Below the pieces are notes generated by a model. The model was not told where the DNA came from. It saw only the letters and a program-made list of their open reading frames with translations, and did not search any database. From contig NZ_JAKUDO010000001.1 in NCBI RefSeq assembly GCF_022436485.1, positions 2,294,001 to 2,358,000 of the forward strand: a stretch of DNA of 64,000 nt. Reading direction: 5' to 3'. The position numbers were made by a program, and so were the translations under genes. Below, piece after piece: positions 1 through 9,187 of the stretch. The first letter of the stretch is position 1, and each line of letters opens with the position of its first letter. Source of the DNA: Agrococcus sp. ARC_14 (GTDB lineage: Bacteria; Actinomycetota; Actinomycetes; Actinomycetales; Microbacteriaceae).

Positions 1-806
1 CCGATCAGCACCGCTCCGAAGAGCAGGATGAGCCCGACGAAGAGCTGCACGCCGTTGATGTAGTCGCGAGGCTGCAGCAGCACCCAGACCGGCAGCAGCG
101 AGGCGATCGCACCGTAGATGAACAGCGCGAGGATCCAGACCGTCGCGGGGCTCATGCCGAGGAAGGACTCGGGCAGGACGACGGGCATGCTGTCGCCCAG
201 GACGATCAGCGCGTACAGCGCCACGACGCCGACGACCGTCACCGGGATCAGCGGCCACCGCATCCGGTAGACGGCGACGCCGACGAGGAGGGCGACGATG
301 ATCGCGCCCCACGTCGGGATGACCGCCGTCGGGGTGCTGATGAGCAGGTTCTTGATCACGACGGCGAACGCGGCGATGACCATCAGCAGCAGCAGGAAGA
401 TGACGACCAGGAACAGGTTCGCGCCGCGCTTGCCGATGTAGCGACCCGAGAGGGCTCCGATCGACTTGCCCTTGTTGCGCAGCGAGGCCCACAGCGCGCC
501 GAGGTCGTGCATGCCGGCGAAGAACACCGTGCCGATCGTCACCCACAGGAGCGCGGGCAGCCAGCCCCAGATGACGGCGATGGCGGGACCCACGATCGGT
601 GCGGCACCTGCGACGGAGGTGAAGTGGTGGCCCCAGAGGATGAACTTGTTCGTCGGCACGTAGTCGACGCCGTCGTTCAGCTCATGGGCCGGCGTCTTGA
701 ACGAGCTGTCGAGCTGGAAGACCCGTCTCGCGAGGTACTTCGAGTACACGAAGTAGCCGGCGGCGAACATCGCCAGGCCGATGATCATGAGCACAAGGGA
801 ACCCAT
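1..806 (-). CDS. cstA: Carbon starvation protein CstA, N-terminal part (partial at window edge)
   Basis: The first 268 residues of a CstA-family inner-membrane peptide/pyruvate transporter are visible; the C-terminus lies beyond the left edge. The N-terminus is a hydrophobic helix (about residues 4-20), then a short charged stretch, then the family signature GHHFTSVAGAAPIVGP at about 59-74, followed by further hydrophobic segments. The ATG at 806 is preceded by a good ribosome site (GGAGAA, 4 nt upstream). CstA proteins take up peptides or pyruvate on nutrient depletion; that role is known from the family, not shown here. It is divergent from the reductase gene at 999. Confidence 0.9.
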   Translation of the reverse strand, partial: MGSLVLMIIGLAMFAAGYFVYSKYLARRVFQLDSSFKTPAHELNDGVDYVPTNKFILWGHHFTSVAGAAPIVGPAIAVIWGWLPALLWVTIGTVFFAGMHDLGALWASLRNKGKSIGALSGRYIGKRGANLFLVVIFLLLLMVIAAFAVVIKNLLISTPTAVIPTWGAIIVALLVGVAVYRMRWPLIPVTVVGVVALYALIVLGDSMPVVLPESFLGMSPATVWILALFIYGAIASLLPVWVLLQPRDYINGVQLFVGLILLFGAVLI

Positions 807-877
807 CGAGTTCTCCCCTTCCGCGGCGTGCGCCATTGCATGTCGTGAGCCGCACCTCGTGGTGGCGGCTAGCAATC

Positions 878-932
878 AGCCTAGTGGAGCCTGTGAAGCG
901 TCGAGCAAGCGCGCCGGCGCCGTCACTAGGCT
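878..932. repeat. Inverted repeat between cstA and panE-like gene
   Basis: The nine bases AGCCTAGTG (878-886) recur as the exact inverse CACTAGGCT (924-932), 37 nt apart, in the 192-bp region between two divergent genes. It could be a regulator site or chance; no regulator gene adjoins it. Confidence 0.3.
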
Positions 933-998
933 GGAGCCCTCGAGCCGTGTGCGACAGGCACCCTCGCCGCCGCTCGACAGCCATGCGAAAGGAACCCG

Positions 999-1913
999 AT
1001 GCGCATCCTCATCGTCGGCGCCGGGGCCACCGGCGGCGCGTTCGGCACGCTCCTCCAAGAAGCCGGGCGTGATGTCACCTATCTGGTGAGAAGGCCACGG
1101 GCAGAGGCACTGCGGCGTGACGGGCTGCGGTTCATCTCACCCTCCGGCGATCGCACGCACTCGGTGCAGGTGCGCACGGCCGACGAGCCTGCCGACGCAT
1201 ACGACCTCATCCTCGTCACGGTGAAGGCGTCAGCGCTGCCTTCCGCGATCGAGGACATGCGCCCTGCCATCGGATCCAGCTCGACCATCGTGCCGGTGCT
1301 GAATGGCATGGCACACATCGATCGCCTCCAGGAAGCGTTCCCGGGCCGGGTCGCGGGCGGGATGGCGAAGATCGTCGCGACGCTCGACGCGGGGGCGGTC
1401 CGACAGCTGACGCAGATGTCGACCATCACCATCGGCGGCCTGGGCGAGCGCGAGCTCTCCCCGGCGGTCGCCGAGGCGCTGCGCGTGCAGGGGATCGATC
1501 TCTCCGTCAGCGCCGATGTCGAGGGCGCGCTGTGGGAGAAGTGGATGTTCATCGCCGCGGGTGCCGTCGCCACCTGCCTGTTCCGCAGCCCGATCGGCGC
1601 GACCATCGAAGCCGGTGGGCTTCCCCAGATCCTGGGTGCGATCAGCGAGCTCGAAGCGGTCGCGGCCGCTGCAGGGCACCCGGTCTCCGCCGCCGGCCAC
1701 GAGCAGTCCATCGGACTGCTGACGGAGCCGGGCTCCGCGTTCACCACCTCGCTCTACCGCGACCTCCTCGCGGGGCTGCCCACCGAGGCGGAGCACATCC
1801 TCGGCGACCTCGCGCGGCGGGCACGAGAGCTCGAGATCCCCACACCGCTGCTCGACCTCACCCTGATCCAGGTGCGCGCCGACGCCATCCAGCGCGGCCA
1901 CACGGCCGACTGA
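999..1913 (+). CDS. panE: 2-dehydropantoate 2-reductase family protein (ApbA/PanE)
   Basis: A 304-aa cytoplasmic oxidoreductase of the ketopantoate reductase family, which reduces 2-dehydropantoate to pantoate with NADPH in coenzyme A synthesis. The N-terminal Rossmann motif GAGATGG is at 7-13, a V-T-V-K-A stretch at 74-78, and the expected catalytic lysine follows in LWEKW (K181). Length matches the family. The ATG at 999 has a clear AAAGGAA ribosome site. It is a single gene, convergent with the ureohydrolase operon. Actinobacteria often carry several ApbA paralogues, so the exact substrate is unproven and the gene symbol is provisional. Confidence 0.8.
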   Translation: MRILIVGAGATGGAFGTLLQEAGRDVTYLVRRPRAEALRRDGLRFISPSGDRTHSVQVRTADEPADAYDLILVTVKASALPSAIEDMRPAIGSSSTIVPVLNGMAHIDRLQEAFPGRVAGGMAKIVATLDAGAVRQLTQMSTITIGGLGERELSPAVAEALRVQGIDLSVSADVEGALWEKWMFIAAGAVATCLFRSPIGATIEAGGLPQILGAISELEAVAAAAGHPVSAAGHEQSIGLLTEPGSAFTTSLYRDLLAGLPTEAEHILGDLARRARELEIPTPLLDLTLIQVRADAIQRGHTAD

Positions 1914-2007
1914 GCTCCGACGAACCTCGCTCCGCACCCGTGCAGCAGGCCTGCCAGCGATGCGAGCTCCCGGTCTGGAGATGCGCCGACGCGGAGACGC
2001 GCTGCGG

Positions 2008-3027
2008 TCAGTCCTGCTCGCGCACCCTCGCCTGTCGCGCCAGCAGTGTGACGAGCTCGTAGACCGCGTGACTCGCGGCGATGCCCGTCATCTGCGCGTG
2101 GTCGTAGGCCGGCGAGACCTCGACGACGTCGGCACCGACGATGTGCTTGTCGGCCAATGCGCGCAGCATGCGCAGCAGCTCGCGGCTCGTGAGCCCGCCG
2201 GCCTCGGGCGTGCCCGTGCCGGGTGCGTGCGCGGGGTCGAGCACGTCGATGTCGATCGAGATGTAGAGCGGCTTGTCGCCGATGCGCTCGCGCATCCGCT
2301 CGATCGCAGCGGCCACGCCGTGCTCCTCGACGTACTCGCTCGTCACGATCGAGAAGCCCAGCCGGGCGTCGTCCTCGAGATCCTGCTTCGAGTAGAGCGG
2401 GCCGCGCGTGCCGACGTGGCACGAGGCCGTCAGGTCGATGAGCCCCTCCTCGCTCGCGCGACGGAAGGGCGTGCCGTGCGTGATCGGCGCGCCGAAGTAG
2501 GTGTCCCAGGTGTCGAGGTGTGCGTCGAAGTGCAGCACCGCGACCGGCCCGTGCTGCTTCGCGACCGCACGCAGCAGCGGCAGCGCCAGCGTGTGGTCGC
2601 CGCCGATGGCCACGATGCGCGCGACCTGCGCGCCCAGCGCCGTCGCGGCCTGCTCGACCTCGGCGACGGCCTCTGCGATGTCGAACGGGTTGACGGCGAT
2701 GTCGCCCGCGTCGACGACCTGCGCCTCGGCGAACGGCGAGGCGTCCTGCGCGGGGTTGTAGGGCCGCAGCAGCCGCGACGACTCCCGCACGTGCGAGGGG
2801 CCGAAGCGCGTGCCGGGGCGGTAGCTGACGCCGGTGTCGAAGGGGATGCCGACGATCGCGATGTCTGCCCGCGGCACATCCTCGATGCGTGGCAGCCGCG
2901 CGAAGGTGGCGATGCCGGAGTAGCGAGGGTTGACGGATGCGTCGACAGGGCCGATGGGCGCGTGCCCTTCGGGCGCAGGCTCGTGAGGCGCCGGCTCGGT
3001 GGGCGCAGTGCCGTTGAGGTCGGTCAT
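2008..3027 (-). CDS. speB: Ureohydrolase of the agmatinase/arginase family
   Basis: A 339-aa dimanganese hydrolase that splits urea from a guanidino compound (agmatine, guanidinobutyrate or a relative). The metal-ligand motifs are intact: GGDH (142-145), DAHLDTWD (168-175) and SIDIDVLDP (257-265). The start chosen is the ATG at 3027, preceded by GGAGAG; a longer frame upstream lacks a ribosome site. The first 35 residues are Pro/Ala/Glu-rich and look disordered. It is the last gene of a leftward operon with a ThDP enzyme, an amidohydrolase and a transporter, suggesting catabolism of an imported nitrogen compound. Agmatine itself is not assured as substrate. Confidence 0.82.
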   Translation of the reverse strand: MTDLNGTAPTEPAPHEPAPEGHAPIGPVDASVNPRYSGIATFARLPRIEDVPRADIAIVGIPFDTGVSYRPGTRFGPSHVRESSRLLRPYNPAQDASPFAEAQVVDAGDIAVNPFDIAEAVAEVEQAATALGAQVARIVAIGGDHTLALPLLRAVAKQHGPVAVLHFDAHLDTWDTYFGAPITHGTPFRRASEEGLIDLTASCHVGTRGPLYSKQDLEDDARLGFSIVTSEYVEEHGVAAAIERMRERIGDKPLYISIDIDVLDPAHAPGTGTPEAGGLTSRELLRMLRALADKHIVGADVVEVSPAYDHAQMTGIAASHAVYELVTLLARQARVREQD

Positions 3028-3049
3028 GGTCTCTCCTTGCGTGGATGCA

Positions 3050-4657
3050 TCAGTCGGCCGAGTGCTGGGGGTGCCGGATGTGCACGAGCTGCACACCGCC
3101 TGCGGCGATGGCTGCTCGGATGCTCGGAACGATCTCGCCATCGGACGCGACGCGCGTGCCCGTGGCGCCGAAGGCATCCGCCAGTGCCGCCCAGTCGGGC
3201 TGCACCAGGTCGACGCCGACGGGCGCGATGCCGCGGTCGAGCTCGTTCTGCTTGATCTCGGCGTAGCCGCCGTTGTCGACGCAGACGATCGTGAGGTCGA
3301 GCCGCTGCTCGATGGCGGTGGCGAGCTCGTTGACGCAGAACATCAGCGCGCCGTCGCCGATCACGGTCACGACAGGCCGCTCGGTCTGCGCGACACGGGC
3401 GCCGATCGCGGCCGGCAGGCCGTAGCCGAGGGTGGCGTAGGTGGGCGTGTAGAGCAGCGAGTGCGGGCGCGACTGGCGCAGCACGTTCGCGAGCGCCATG
3501 TAGACGATCTGCGAGGAGTCGCCGGCCACGATCGCTCCCTCTGGCAGCGCCGCGGCGATCGTCTCCGCGAGCGCGACGGTCTGCGGCAGCGCGGCGCGCG
3601 TCTCGGCCAGGATGGTGGCGCGCACGGGCGCGAGGTCCGTGGCCGCGGGCGAGCCCTGCGGCAGATCAGCCAGCACGGCATCGAGCACGGCTGCCGCATC
3701 GCCGACGATGCCGACCCGCGCCTCGAGGTTCTTGTGCACCTGCGCGGCCGAGATGTCGATCCGGACGACGGCGCCGCGGGCCTCGAGGGTGGGCGCCCAC
3801 AGCTCTGCCTCGCCGAGCTTCGAGCCGACCACGATGAGCACGTCGGCCGCCTCAGCGATCGCGCGCGCGGCGGGCAGGCGCAGGTTCGAGCCGAGCGAGA
3901 GCGCGTGGTGCTCGTCCAGCGTGCCCTTGCCGTTGAGGGTCGTGAGCACGGGAGCGCCCAGTCGCTCGGCGAGCGCCGTCACCTGACTGCTCGCCCGGGT
4001 CGCTCCCCCGCCTGCGACGATGACGGGAGCGCTGGCGTCGGCCAAGAGCGCGATGGCCTCGCGCACGGAGGCGGCCTCCCCCGCCACGGCGGCCGGTGCG
4101 GAGCGAGCGGCCCTCGCCGCGGCCGCGACGCCGGCGGGCGCCTCGAGCACGTCGAGCGGGATCTCGATGTGCACCGGCCTCGGCCTGCCGGTGCGGAAGA
4201 GCGCGAAGGCGTCGTGCACGGCATCGACCGCCTCGGCCGCACTGGAGACGCGGCGGGACCAGGCGGCGACCGCGCCGGCCATGGCCGACGCATCCTTCGT
4301 CTCGTGCAGCGTGCCCACGTCGGCGAACTCGGCGCCGAGGGCGACGCCTGGCGAGAGCACGAGCAGCGGCCGCGACTCGCAGAAGGCGGTGCCGACGGCG
4401 CTCATCGCGTTCTGCAGGCCGGGGCCCGAGGTGGTGATGACCACACCCGGCAGCCCGGTCTGCTGCGCCCAGCCGTCGGCGCCGTAGCCGGAGCCCTGCT
4501 CGTGCCGGTTCGTCACCGCCCGCATGCCCAGCTCGGCCAGCGGTCGATAGAGCTCGAGGTTGTGCGTGCCGGGGATCCCGAACACCGCGGTCACGCCGTA
4601 GGCGCGGATCGTCTCCAGCACCGCGCGTCCCGCGGTGTCGGCGTACTGCTCGCTCAT
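3050..4657 (-). CDS. Thiamine-diphosphate-dependent enzyme, acetolactate-synthase-like
   Basis: A 535-aa protein with the three-part fold of acetolactate synthase-type enzymes: N-terminal pyrimidine-binding domain with the catalytic glutamate in RHEQ (51-54), a central domain, and a C-terminal diphosphate-binding domain with GDGALMF and a downstream VDNGGYAE. It should carry out decarboxylation or carboligation of a 2-oxo acid. No acetolactate synthase small subunit is nearby, and the gene sits between a ureohydrolase and an amidohydrolase, so a catabolic role is more likely than branched-chain amino acid synthesis. Its ATG overlaps the stop of the amidohydrolase gene (ATGA), indicating translational coupling. 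Confidence 0.8.
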   Translation of the reverse strand: MSEQYADTAGRAVLETIRAYGVTAVFGIPGTHNLELYRPLAELGMRAVTNRHEQGSGYGADGWAQQTGLPGVVITTSGPGLQNAMSAVGTAFCESRPLLVLSPGVALGAEFADVGTLHETKDASAMAGAVAAWSRRVSSAAEAVDAVHDAFALFRTGRPRPVHIEIPLDVLEAPAGVAAAARAARSAPAAVAGEAASVREAIALLADASAPVIVAGGGATRASSQVTALAERLGAPVLTTLNGKGTLDEHHALSLGSNLRLPAARAIAEAADVLIVVGSKLGEAELWAPTLEARGAVVRIDISAAQVHKNLEARVGIVGDAAAVLDAVLADLPQGSPAATDLAPVRATILAETRAALPQTVALAETIAAALPEGAIVAGDSSQIVYMALANVLRQSRPHSLLYTPTYATLGYGLPAAIGARVAQTERPVVTVIGDGALMFCVNELATAIEQRLDLTIVCVDNGGYAEIKQNELDRGIAPVGVDLVQPDWAALADAFGATGTRVASDGEIVPSIRAAIAAGGVQLVHIRHPQHSAD

Positions 4658-6327
4658 GGTGCCGCCTCGAATCGTCGTTCGCCGCCGACCCAGGTCTGCT
4701 CGACCCGGATGCTCGCGATCGCGTCGCTGGCGACCTCGAGCGGGTCATCGCTCAGCACGGCGAAGTCGGCGAGCTTGCCGGTCTCGAGCGAGCCCAGGTC
4801 GTCCTCGCGGCCGAGTGAGACGGCGCCCTCCCAGGTGTGCGCCCGCAGTGCCGCCCGCGCGGTCACGCGCAGCGCATCCGACCCCAGCCTGTGCCCGCGG
4901 CGCGTCAGACGCGTCACCGAGGTCTCGATGGCCTCGAGCGGGATGGGCTCGGCGACCGGGGCGTCCGAGGAGATCGTGAACGGGATCCCCGCGGCCTCGA
5001 ACTCGCCGAGCGGGTTGAAGCGCTCCCCCGGCGTGCCGATGGCCTGCTCGACGCCCTCGCCCCAGTTGCGGTAGTGCTGGGGCTGGTTGACGGGGCGGAT
5101 GCCCGCGGCCGCCATCCGCCGGATCTGGTCGGGCGTCGGCAGGCCGCAGTGCTCGATGCGGTGCCGGGCGTCGGGGTCCGGCCGGTCGGCGAGCGCCTGC
5201 TCGATGGCCGAGACGACCATCTCGATGGCGGTGGGCGACTGCGCGTGCGTCGCCGTCTGGAGGCCGGCGGCGTGCGCGCGGCGGATCAGCTCGGTGTACT
5301 CGGCAGGCTGGTGGTAGAGCTGCCCCGTGCGGCACGGGTCGCCCACGTAGCCGTCGGGGAAGTAGGCCGTCCACCCGCCCAGCGTGCCGTCGGCATAGAG
5401 CTTGATGCCGGCGAAGCTCAGGTGTGCGTTGCCGAACTGGCCGACCAGACCCATCTCGAGCGCCTGGTCGAGCAGGTGCGAGAGCAGGTACATCGAGACG
5501 CGCAGCTCGAGGCGCCCGGCCTCGGCCAGCCGCAGGTACATGTCGAGCTCACGCCGGCTCACCTGCGCATCGCCGATCGTCGTGACGCCGCCCGCGAGGA
5601 ACCGCTGCGTCGCCGCGTCGAGCTGCCGCAGGTGCTCCTCGGGCTCGTCGGCCAGGTGGAAGTTGGGCCCGTGGTGGCCGATCTTCACGCCGTGCACACC
5701 GGTGAGGATGTTGCAGGCCGCATCCGAGAGCTCGCCTGTCAGCTCGCCATCGGCGTCGCGGAAGAACGTGCCACCGTCGGGATCCGGGGTGTCGCGATCG
5801 ACGCCGTTCAGCGCGAGCATGTGCGAGTTGACGACGCCGCCGTGGCCGGAGGCGTTCATCAGGTAGACCTCGCGGTCGGCGGCCACCTCGTCGAGCTCGA
5901 AGCGCGTCGGGTGCCGCTGCTCGACGAGGTTGCGGTGCTCGTAGCCGTAGCCGCGCACAGGCCTGCCCGCTGGCAGCTCGGCGGCAGCCGCGCGCAGCAG
6001 TGCCACGATCTCGGGGATGCTCTGCGCGCGCTCGGGCCCGCAGTCGACCCACGACATCATCTGGCCGTACATGAGCGGATGCGCATGGGCATCCACGAAG
6101 CCCGGCACGACCACCCGCTCGCCGAGGTCGACGCGCTCTGCCGCCAGCCCCGCATCCGTCGCCGCCTGCTCGCACTCGGCGAGCGTGCCGATCGCGACGA
6201 TGCGGCCGTCGTCGATGAGCATGGCGGTGGCGGTGGCGTCGTCGGGGCCGACTGTGTGGATCGCCTTCGCGGTGACGATGCGCGGCGCGGTCTGCGCCGG
6301 GCGGTCGAAGGGCGTGAGCTTCCTCAC
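4654..6327 (-). CDS. YtcJ-type metal-dependent amidohydrolase (Amidohydro_3)
   Basis: A 557-aa amidohydrolase with the metal-binding HAHP at 81-84 in the context PGFVDAHAHP, later HAQ and RIEHCG motifs, and a C-terminal SSDAPV with a beta-sandwich cap (GKLADFAVL). Members hydrolyse C-N bonds in imides or cyclic amides, but few have known substrates. The start is the GTG at 6327, which overlaps the transporter stop as GTGA; an upstream extension of the frame is only a shadow of the transporter gene. Second gene of the four-gene operon. Confidence 0.82.
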   Translation of the reverse strand: MRKLTPFDRPAQTAPRIVTAKAIHTVGPDDATATAMLIDDGRIVAIGTLAECEQAATDAGLAAERVDLGERVVVPGFVDAHAHPLMYGQMMSWVDCGPERAQSIPEIVALLRAAAAELPAGRPVRGYGYEHRNLVEQRHPTRFELDEVAADREVYLMNASGHGGVVNSHMLALNGVDRDTPDPDGGTFFRDADGELTGELSDAACNILTGVHGVKIGHHGPNFHLADEPEEHLRQLDAATQRFLAGGVTTIGDAQVSRRELDMYLRLAEAGRLELRVSMYLLSHLLDQALEMGLVGQFGNAHLSFAGIKLYADGTLGGWTAYFPDGYVGDPCRTGQLYHQPAEYTELIRRAHAAGLQTATHAQSPTAIEMVVSAIEQALADRPDPDARHRIEHCGLPTPDQIRRMAAAGIRPVNQPQHYRNWGEGVEQAIGTPGERFNPLGEFEAAGIPFTISSDAPVAEPIPLEAIETSVTRLTRRGHRLGSDALRVTARAALRAHTWEGAVSLGREDDLGSLETGKLADFAVLSDDPLEVASDAIASIRVEQTWVGGERRFEAAP

Positions 6328-7661
6328 GGCAGCGGGTTCGCGGTCGTGTCGGTGCGGGCGGTGAACGACTCGGTCACGGGGGCCTCGTCGGAGTGTTGCG
6401 GGGCCTTCCAGGTGCAGACGAAGGCGATCGCGGCCATGGCTGCGAACATCACGATGACCGACCAGATGCTGCCCGTCCAGGCGACGAGCATCGTCGCGAA
6501 CCAGGGCGAGAAGCCGGCCCAGATCGCAGCGCCCAAGCCGTAGGAGAGCGAGATCGAGGTGTAGCGCGCCTGCGGGCGGAACATCTGCGCAAGGATCGCC
6601 GCGATCGGTGCGTAGGTGGCGCTCATGGCGATGCGCACGAGCGATGCCATCAGGAAGATGAGCGGCTCGATCTGGCCGGGCATGATCAGCAGGAAGGGCG
6701 CGAAGGTCAGCACCGAGGTCACGAGCCCGATGTACATGATGTTCTTGCGACCCCACTTGTCGCCCAGCCAGGCGATCGGGAGCGTGACGAGGAACTCGAT
6801 GAACGAGGCCACCGTCATGGCGTCGAGGATGAGCGTCTCGTCCATGCGGATCGGCTCGCCCGTGGCGTACGCCGTCGCGAAGGTGGTGGCGAGGTAGTAG
6901 CCACCGGTCGAGACCGGCAGGATGCCGATGCCGAGCAGGATCGGCTTCCAGTTGGAGCGCAGCGCGAAGGCCAGCGGCAGCGACTGCTTGCGACCCTCCA
7001 CCTTCGCGGTGAACACCGGCGACTCCTCGACGCGGTAGCGCACCCACAGCCCGACGCCGATCAGCACGATCGAGAGCAGGAACGGGATCCGCCAGCCGCC
7101 GTCCATGATGAAGTCGTCGCCCATGCGCGACATGATCGCGAAGATGCCCGATGCCAGCAGTGCGCCGGCCGGGTTGCCGAGCTGCGTGAAGCCGCCGTAG
7201 AAGGTCTTCGACTTCTCAGGCGCGTGTTCGACGCTCATGAGCACGGCGCCGCCCCACTCGCCGCCGACCGCGAGGCCCTGCAGCGCGCGCAGCGCGATGA
7301 GCAGGATCGGCGCCATGAAGCCGATGTCCTGGTAGGTCGGCAGGCAGCCGACGAGCACGGTCGCGAGCCCCATCAGCAGCAGCGTGAGCACGAGCGAGAA
7401 GCGTCGCCCGAGCTTGTCGCCGATGTGGCCGAAGAGGATGCCGCCGATCGGGCGCACGAGGAAGGCGACGGCGAAGGTCGCGAAGGCTGACGCCGTCTCG
7501 GCGAGCGGATCCTCGCTCGGGAAGAACAACGGGCCGAACACGAGTGCGGCGGCTGTCGCGTAGACGTAGAAGTCGTACCACTCGATGGTGGTGCCCACGA
7601 AGGCGGCGAAGCCGGCCTTGCGGGCCCGCTTCGTCATCGCCGGGCTGGTGGTGGAGGTCAT
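6324..7661 (-). CDS. MFS transporter of the metabolite:H+ symporter (MHS) family
   Basis: A 445-aa integral membrane protein with about twelve hydrophobic segments. The EWYDFYVY motif at 27-34 and the GDKLGRR loop after helix 2 are hallmarks of the MHS family (ProP, ShiA, KgtP relatives), which import organic acids, betaines and similar compounds with protons. The start is the ATG at 7661 with GGAG 6 nt upstream. First gene of the operon, so it probably imports the compound the three downstream enzymes degrade. Divergent from an Lrp-type regulator across 213 bp. Confidence 0.88.
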   Translation of the reverse strand: MTSTTSPAMTKRARKAGFAAFVGTTIEWYDFYVYATAAALVFGPLFFPSEDPLAETASAFATFAVAFLVRPIGGILFGHIGDKLGRRFSLVLTLLLMGLATVLVGCLPTYQDIGFMAPILLIALRALQGLAVGGEWGGAVLMSVEHAPEKSKTFYGGFTQLGNPAGALLASGIFAIMSRMGDDFIMDGGWRIPFLLSIVLIGVGLWVRYRVEESPVFTAKVEGRKQSLPLAFALRSNWKPILLGIGILPVSTGGYYLATTFATAYATGEPIRMDETLILDAMTVASFIEFLVTLPIAWLGDKWGRKNIMYIGLVTSVLTFAPFLLIMPGQIEPLIFLMASLVRIAMSATYAPIAAILAQMFRPQARYTSISLSYGLGAAIWAGFSPWFATMLVAWTGSIWSVIVMFAAMAAIAFVCTWKAPQHSDEAPVTESFTARTDTTANPLP

Positions 7662-7727
7662 GGCCGCTCCTTTGCGGATGGGAGAACTGCGTTGGATCGT
7701 ACGAGCCACCGGGGCCCTTGCCAAGCA

Positions 7728-7765
7728 CAGAACGCCAGAGCAAGCACCACTTCACTGGTGTTCTG
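7728..7765. promoter_or_regulatory. Candidate operator dyad between MHS operon and Lrp gene
   Basis: CAGAACGCCAG (7728-7738) and CTGGTGTTCTG (7755-7765) form an 11-bp inverted repeat with one mismatch, with a second, inner dyad CACCA (7745-7749) / TGGTG (7756-7760). It lies between divergent genes, the usual place for an autoregulated Lrp-type site. Binding by the adjacent regulator is inferred. Confidence 0.5.
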
Positions 7766-7874
7766 CACGTCGAGGTCGTCATTCTTCGCCGTGCCGATGC
7801 CTGAAGCGGTCGATAGACTGCGGTTCCGGATGCACACAGGTGCGTTCTCGGGAAATCCGGCGGAAGGCGGCCAC

Positions 7875-8771
7875 GTGGCATTCGACCCAGAGCTCATCCG
7901 TGCGCTGCAGGAGGACGGCCGCGCGAGCATCCACGCGCTCTCGGAGCGGCTCGGGCATCCTCGCGCGGCAGTCTCGAGCCGGCTGCGCGCGATGCTCGCC
8001 GACGGCGAGGTGCGCGTGGTCGCTGCCGTCGACCCCTCGTTCCTCGGCCAGCACGTGCTCGCGCACGTGTCGATCCGGACCGATGGCGGCGTCGAGCGCG
8101 TCGCGGCCGAGCTCCGCGGGCTGCGGGAGACGGTGCTCGTCTCGGCGATCGGCGGCTCGTTCGACATCGTCGCGGAGCTGCGGGTCGGCTCGATGGCCGA
8201 GCTGCAGGATCTGCTGGTCGGCCTCCGCGCATTGCCCGGCGTCGCCGACATCAGCACACTCATCTACACGACGGTCGTGAAGGGGTTCTTCGTCTCCGAA
8301 TACCGCGGCGAGATCACCCTCGACGAGACCGACGTCGCGCTCATCGAGCTGCTGCAGCGCGACGGCCGCACGAGCTATCGCGCGCTCGGCGAGTCGGTGC
8401 GCCTCTCCCCCTCGGCCGTGACCACGCGCGTGCAGCGGCTCGTCGACGGCGGGGTGATCAAGATCAGCGCCGTCGAGGCCCGCGGGCTCGCCCACCGGCA
8501 GCTGTCGATGGGCGTGGGGCTGAGCATGCGCGGCGGCGACGATCGCATGGTCGATGCGCTGCGCCAGTGGCGCGGCGTCGACTTCGCCACCCGCACGATC
8601 GGCCGCTTCGACCTCGTCGCGACCCTGGTGGAGCCCTCCGCCGGGGCGCTGTACGCGAGCCTCGAGCGCATCCGCAGCCACCCTGGTGTCGAGCACGTCG
8701 AGTCGTGGCTGCACCTTGCGGTGCTGAAGGAGGACTACGCGCGCACGCTGCGGCCGGCCCAGGGCCGCTAG
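7875..8771 (+). CDS. Lrp/AsnC-family regulator with two tandem Lrp modules
   Basis: A 298-aa regulator made of two Lrp-like halves. Each has a winged helix-turn-helix (about 17-42 and 165-190; both start with an ALGES/ALSER-like helix followed by a SAVTTR/AAVSSR recognition helix) and a following ligand-sensing RAM-like domain. The GTG at 7875 is preferred because GGAAGGCGG precedes it by 4 nt; an in-frame ATG at 7830 lacks a ribosome site. It is divergent from the transporter/enzyme operon and most likely controls it in response to the substrate or a product. Fused double-domain Lrp proteins are common in actinobacteria. Confidence 0.82.
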   Translation: MAFDPELIRALQEDGRASIHALSERLGHPRAAVSSRLRAMLADGEVRVVAAVDPSFLGQHVLAHVSIRTDGGVERVAAELRGLRETVLVSAIGGSFDIVAELRVGSMAELQDLLVGLRALPGVADISTLIYTTVVKGFFVSEYRGEITLDETDVALIELLQRDGRTSYRALGESVRLSPSAVTTRVQRLVDGGVIKISAVEARGLAHRQLSMGVGLSMRGGDDRMVDALRQWRGVDFATRTIGRFDLVATLVEPSAGALYASLERIRSHPGVEHVESWLHLAVLKEDYARTLRPAQGR

Positions 8772-8800
8772 GCCGGCGCGCCCGACGATCTGCTCTGCTG

Positions 8801-9130
8801 TCAGCCCTCGCGGATCGTCATGCGCACGATCTGGCCGTCGACGACGCGGAACGCGAACGAGGAGCGGCCGTTGGCCCAGCTGCTGCGCCAGTCACCGATC
8901 ACCGTGACCTCATCGCCGGCCTCGGTGACCTCGAGCGGTGTCAACGTGCCTGCCGCACCGATGAGCTCCTTGTCGCTCCAGGTCTTGATCGCGTCGCGGC
9001 CGACGAACTCCCTGCCCCAATCGTCGACGACGCCCTGCTCGCCGAGGGCATCGAGGAATGCGCCCTCGTCGCTCCGGTTGATGGCGTCGATCAACGACGC
9101 GACGGGCTCAGGGATGGTCGGTTCAGTCAT
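8801..9130 (-). CDS. SnoaL/NTF2-like small protein
   Basis: A 109-aa protein with the pattern of the nuclear transport factor 2-like fold: an N-terminal helix (PVASLIDAINRSDEGAFLDAL), a tryptophan-bearing linker, and alternating strands ending in FAFRVVDGQIVRMTI. The fold serves small enzymes (isomerases, cyclases) and binding proteins; no catalytic residues can be assigned. The ATG at 9130 has GGAGG 6 nt upstream. Single gene, convergent with the Lrp regulator. Confidence 0.65.
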   Translation of the reverse strand: MTEPTIPEPVASLIDAINRSDEGAFLDALGEQGVVDDWGREFVGRDAIKTWSDKELIGAAGTLTPLEVTEAGDEVTVIGDWRSSWANGRSSFAFRVVDGQIVRMTIREG

Positions 9131-9187
9131 GCGCGTGCCTCCGATCGGGTGTTGGTTCGCGAACACTACTCTGCTCAGCCAGTCGCC

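Noticed and set aside
4654..7047. A 797-codon fusion of transporter antisense and amidohydrolase
   Set aside because: The part beyond 6327 is a different frame of the transporter gene; GTG 6327 overlaps the transporter stop as GTGA, a typical coupled start.
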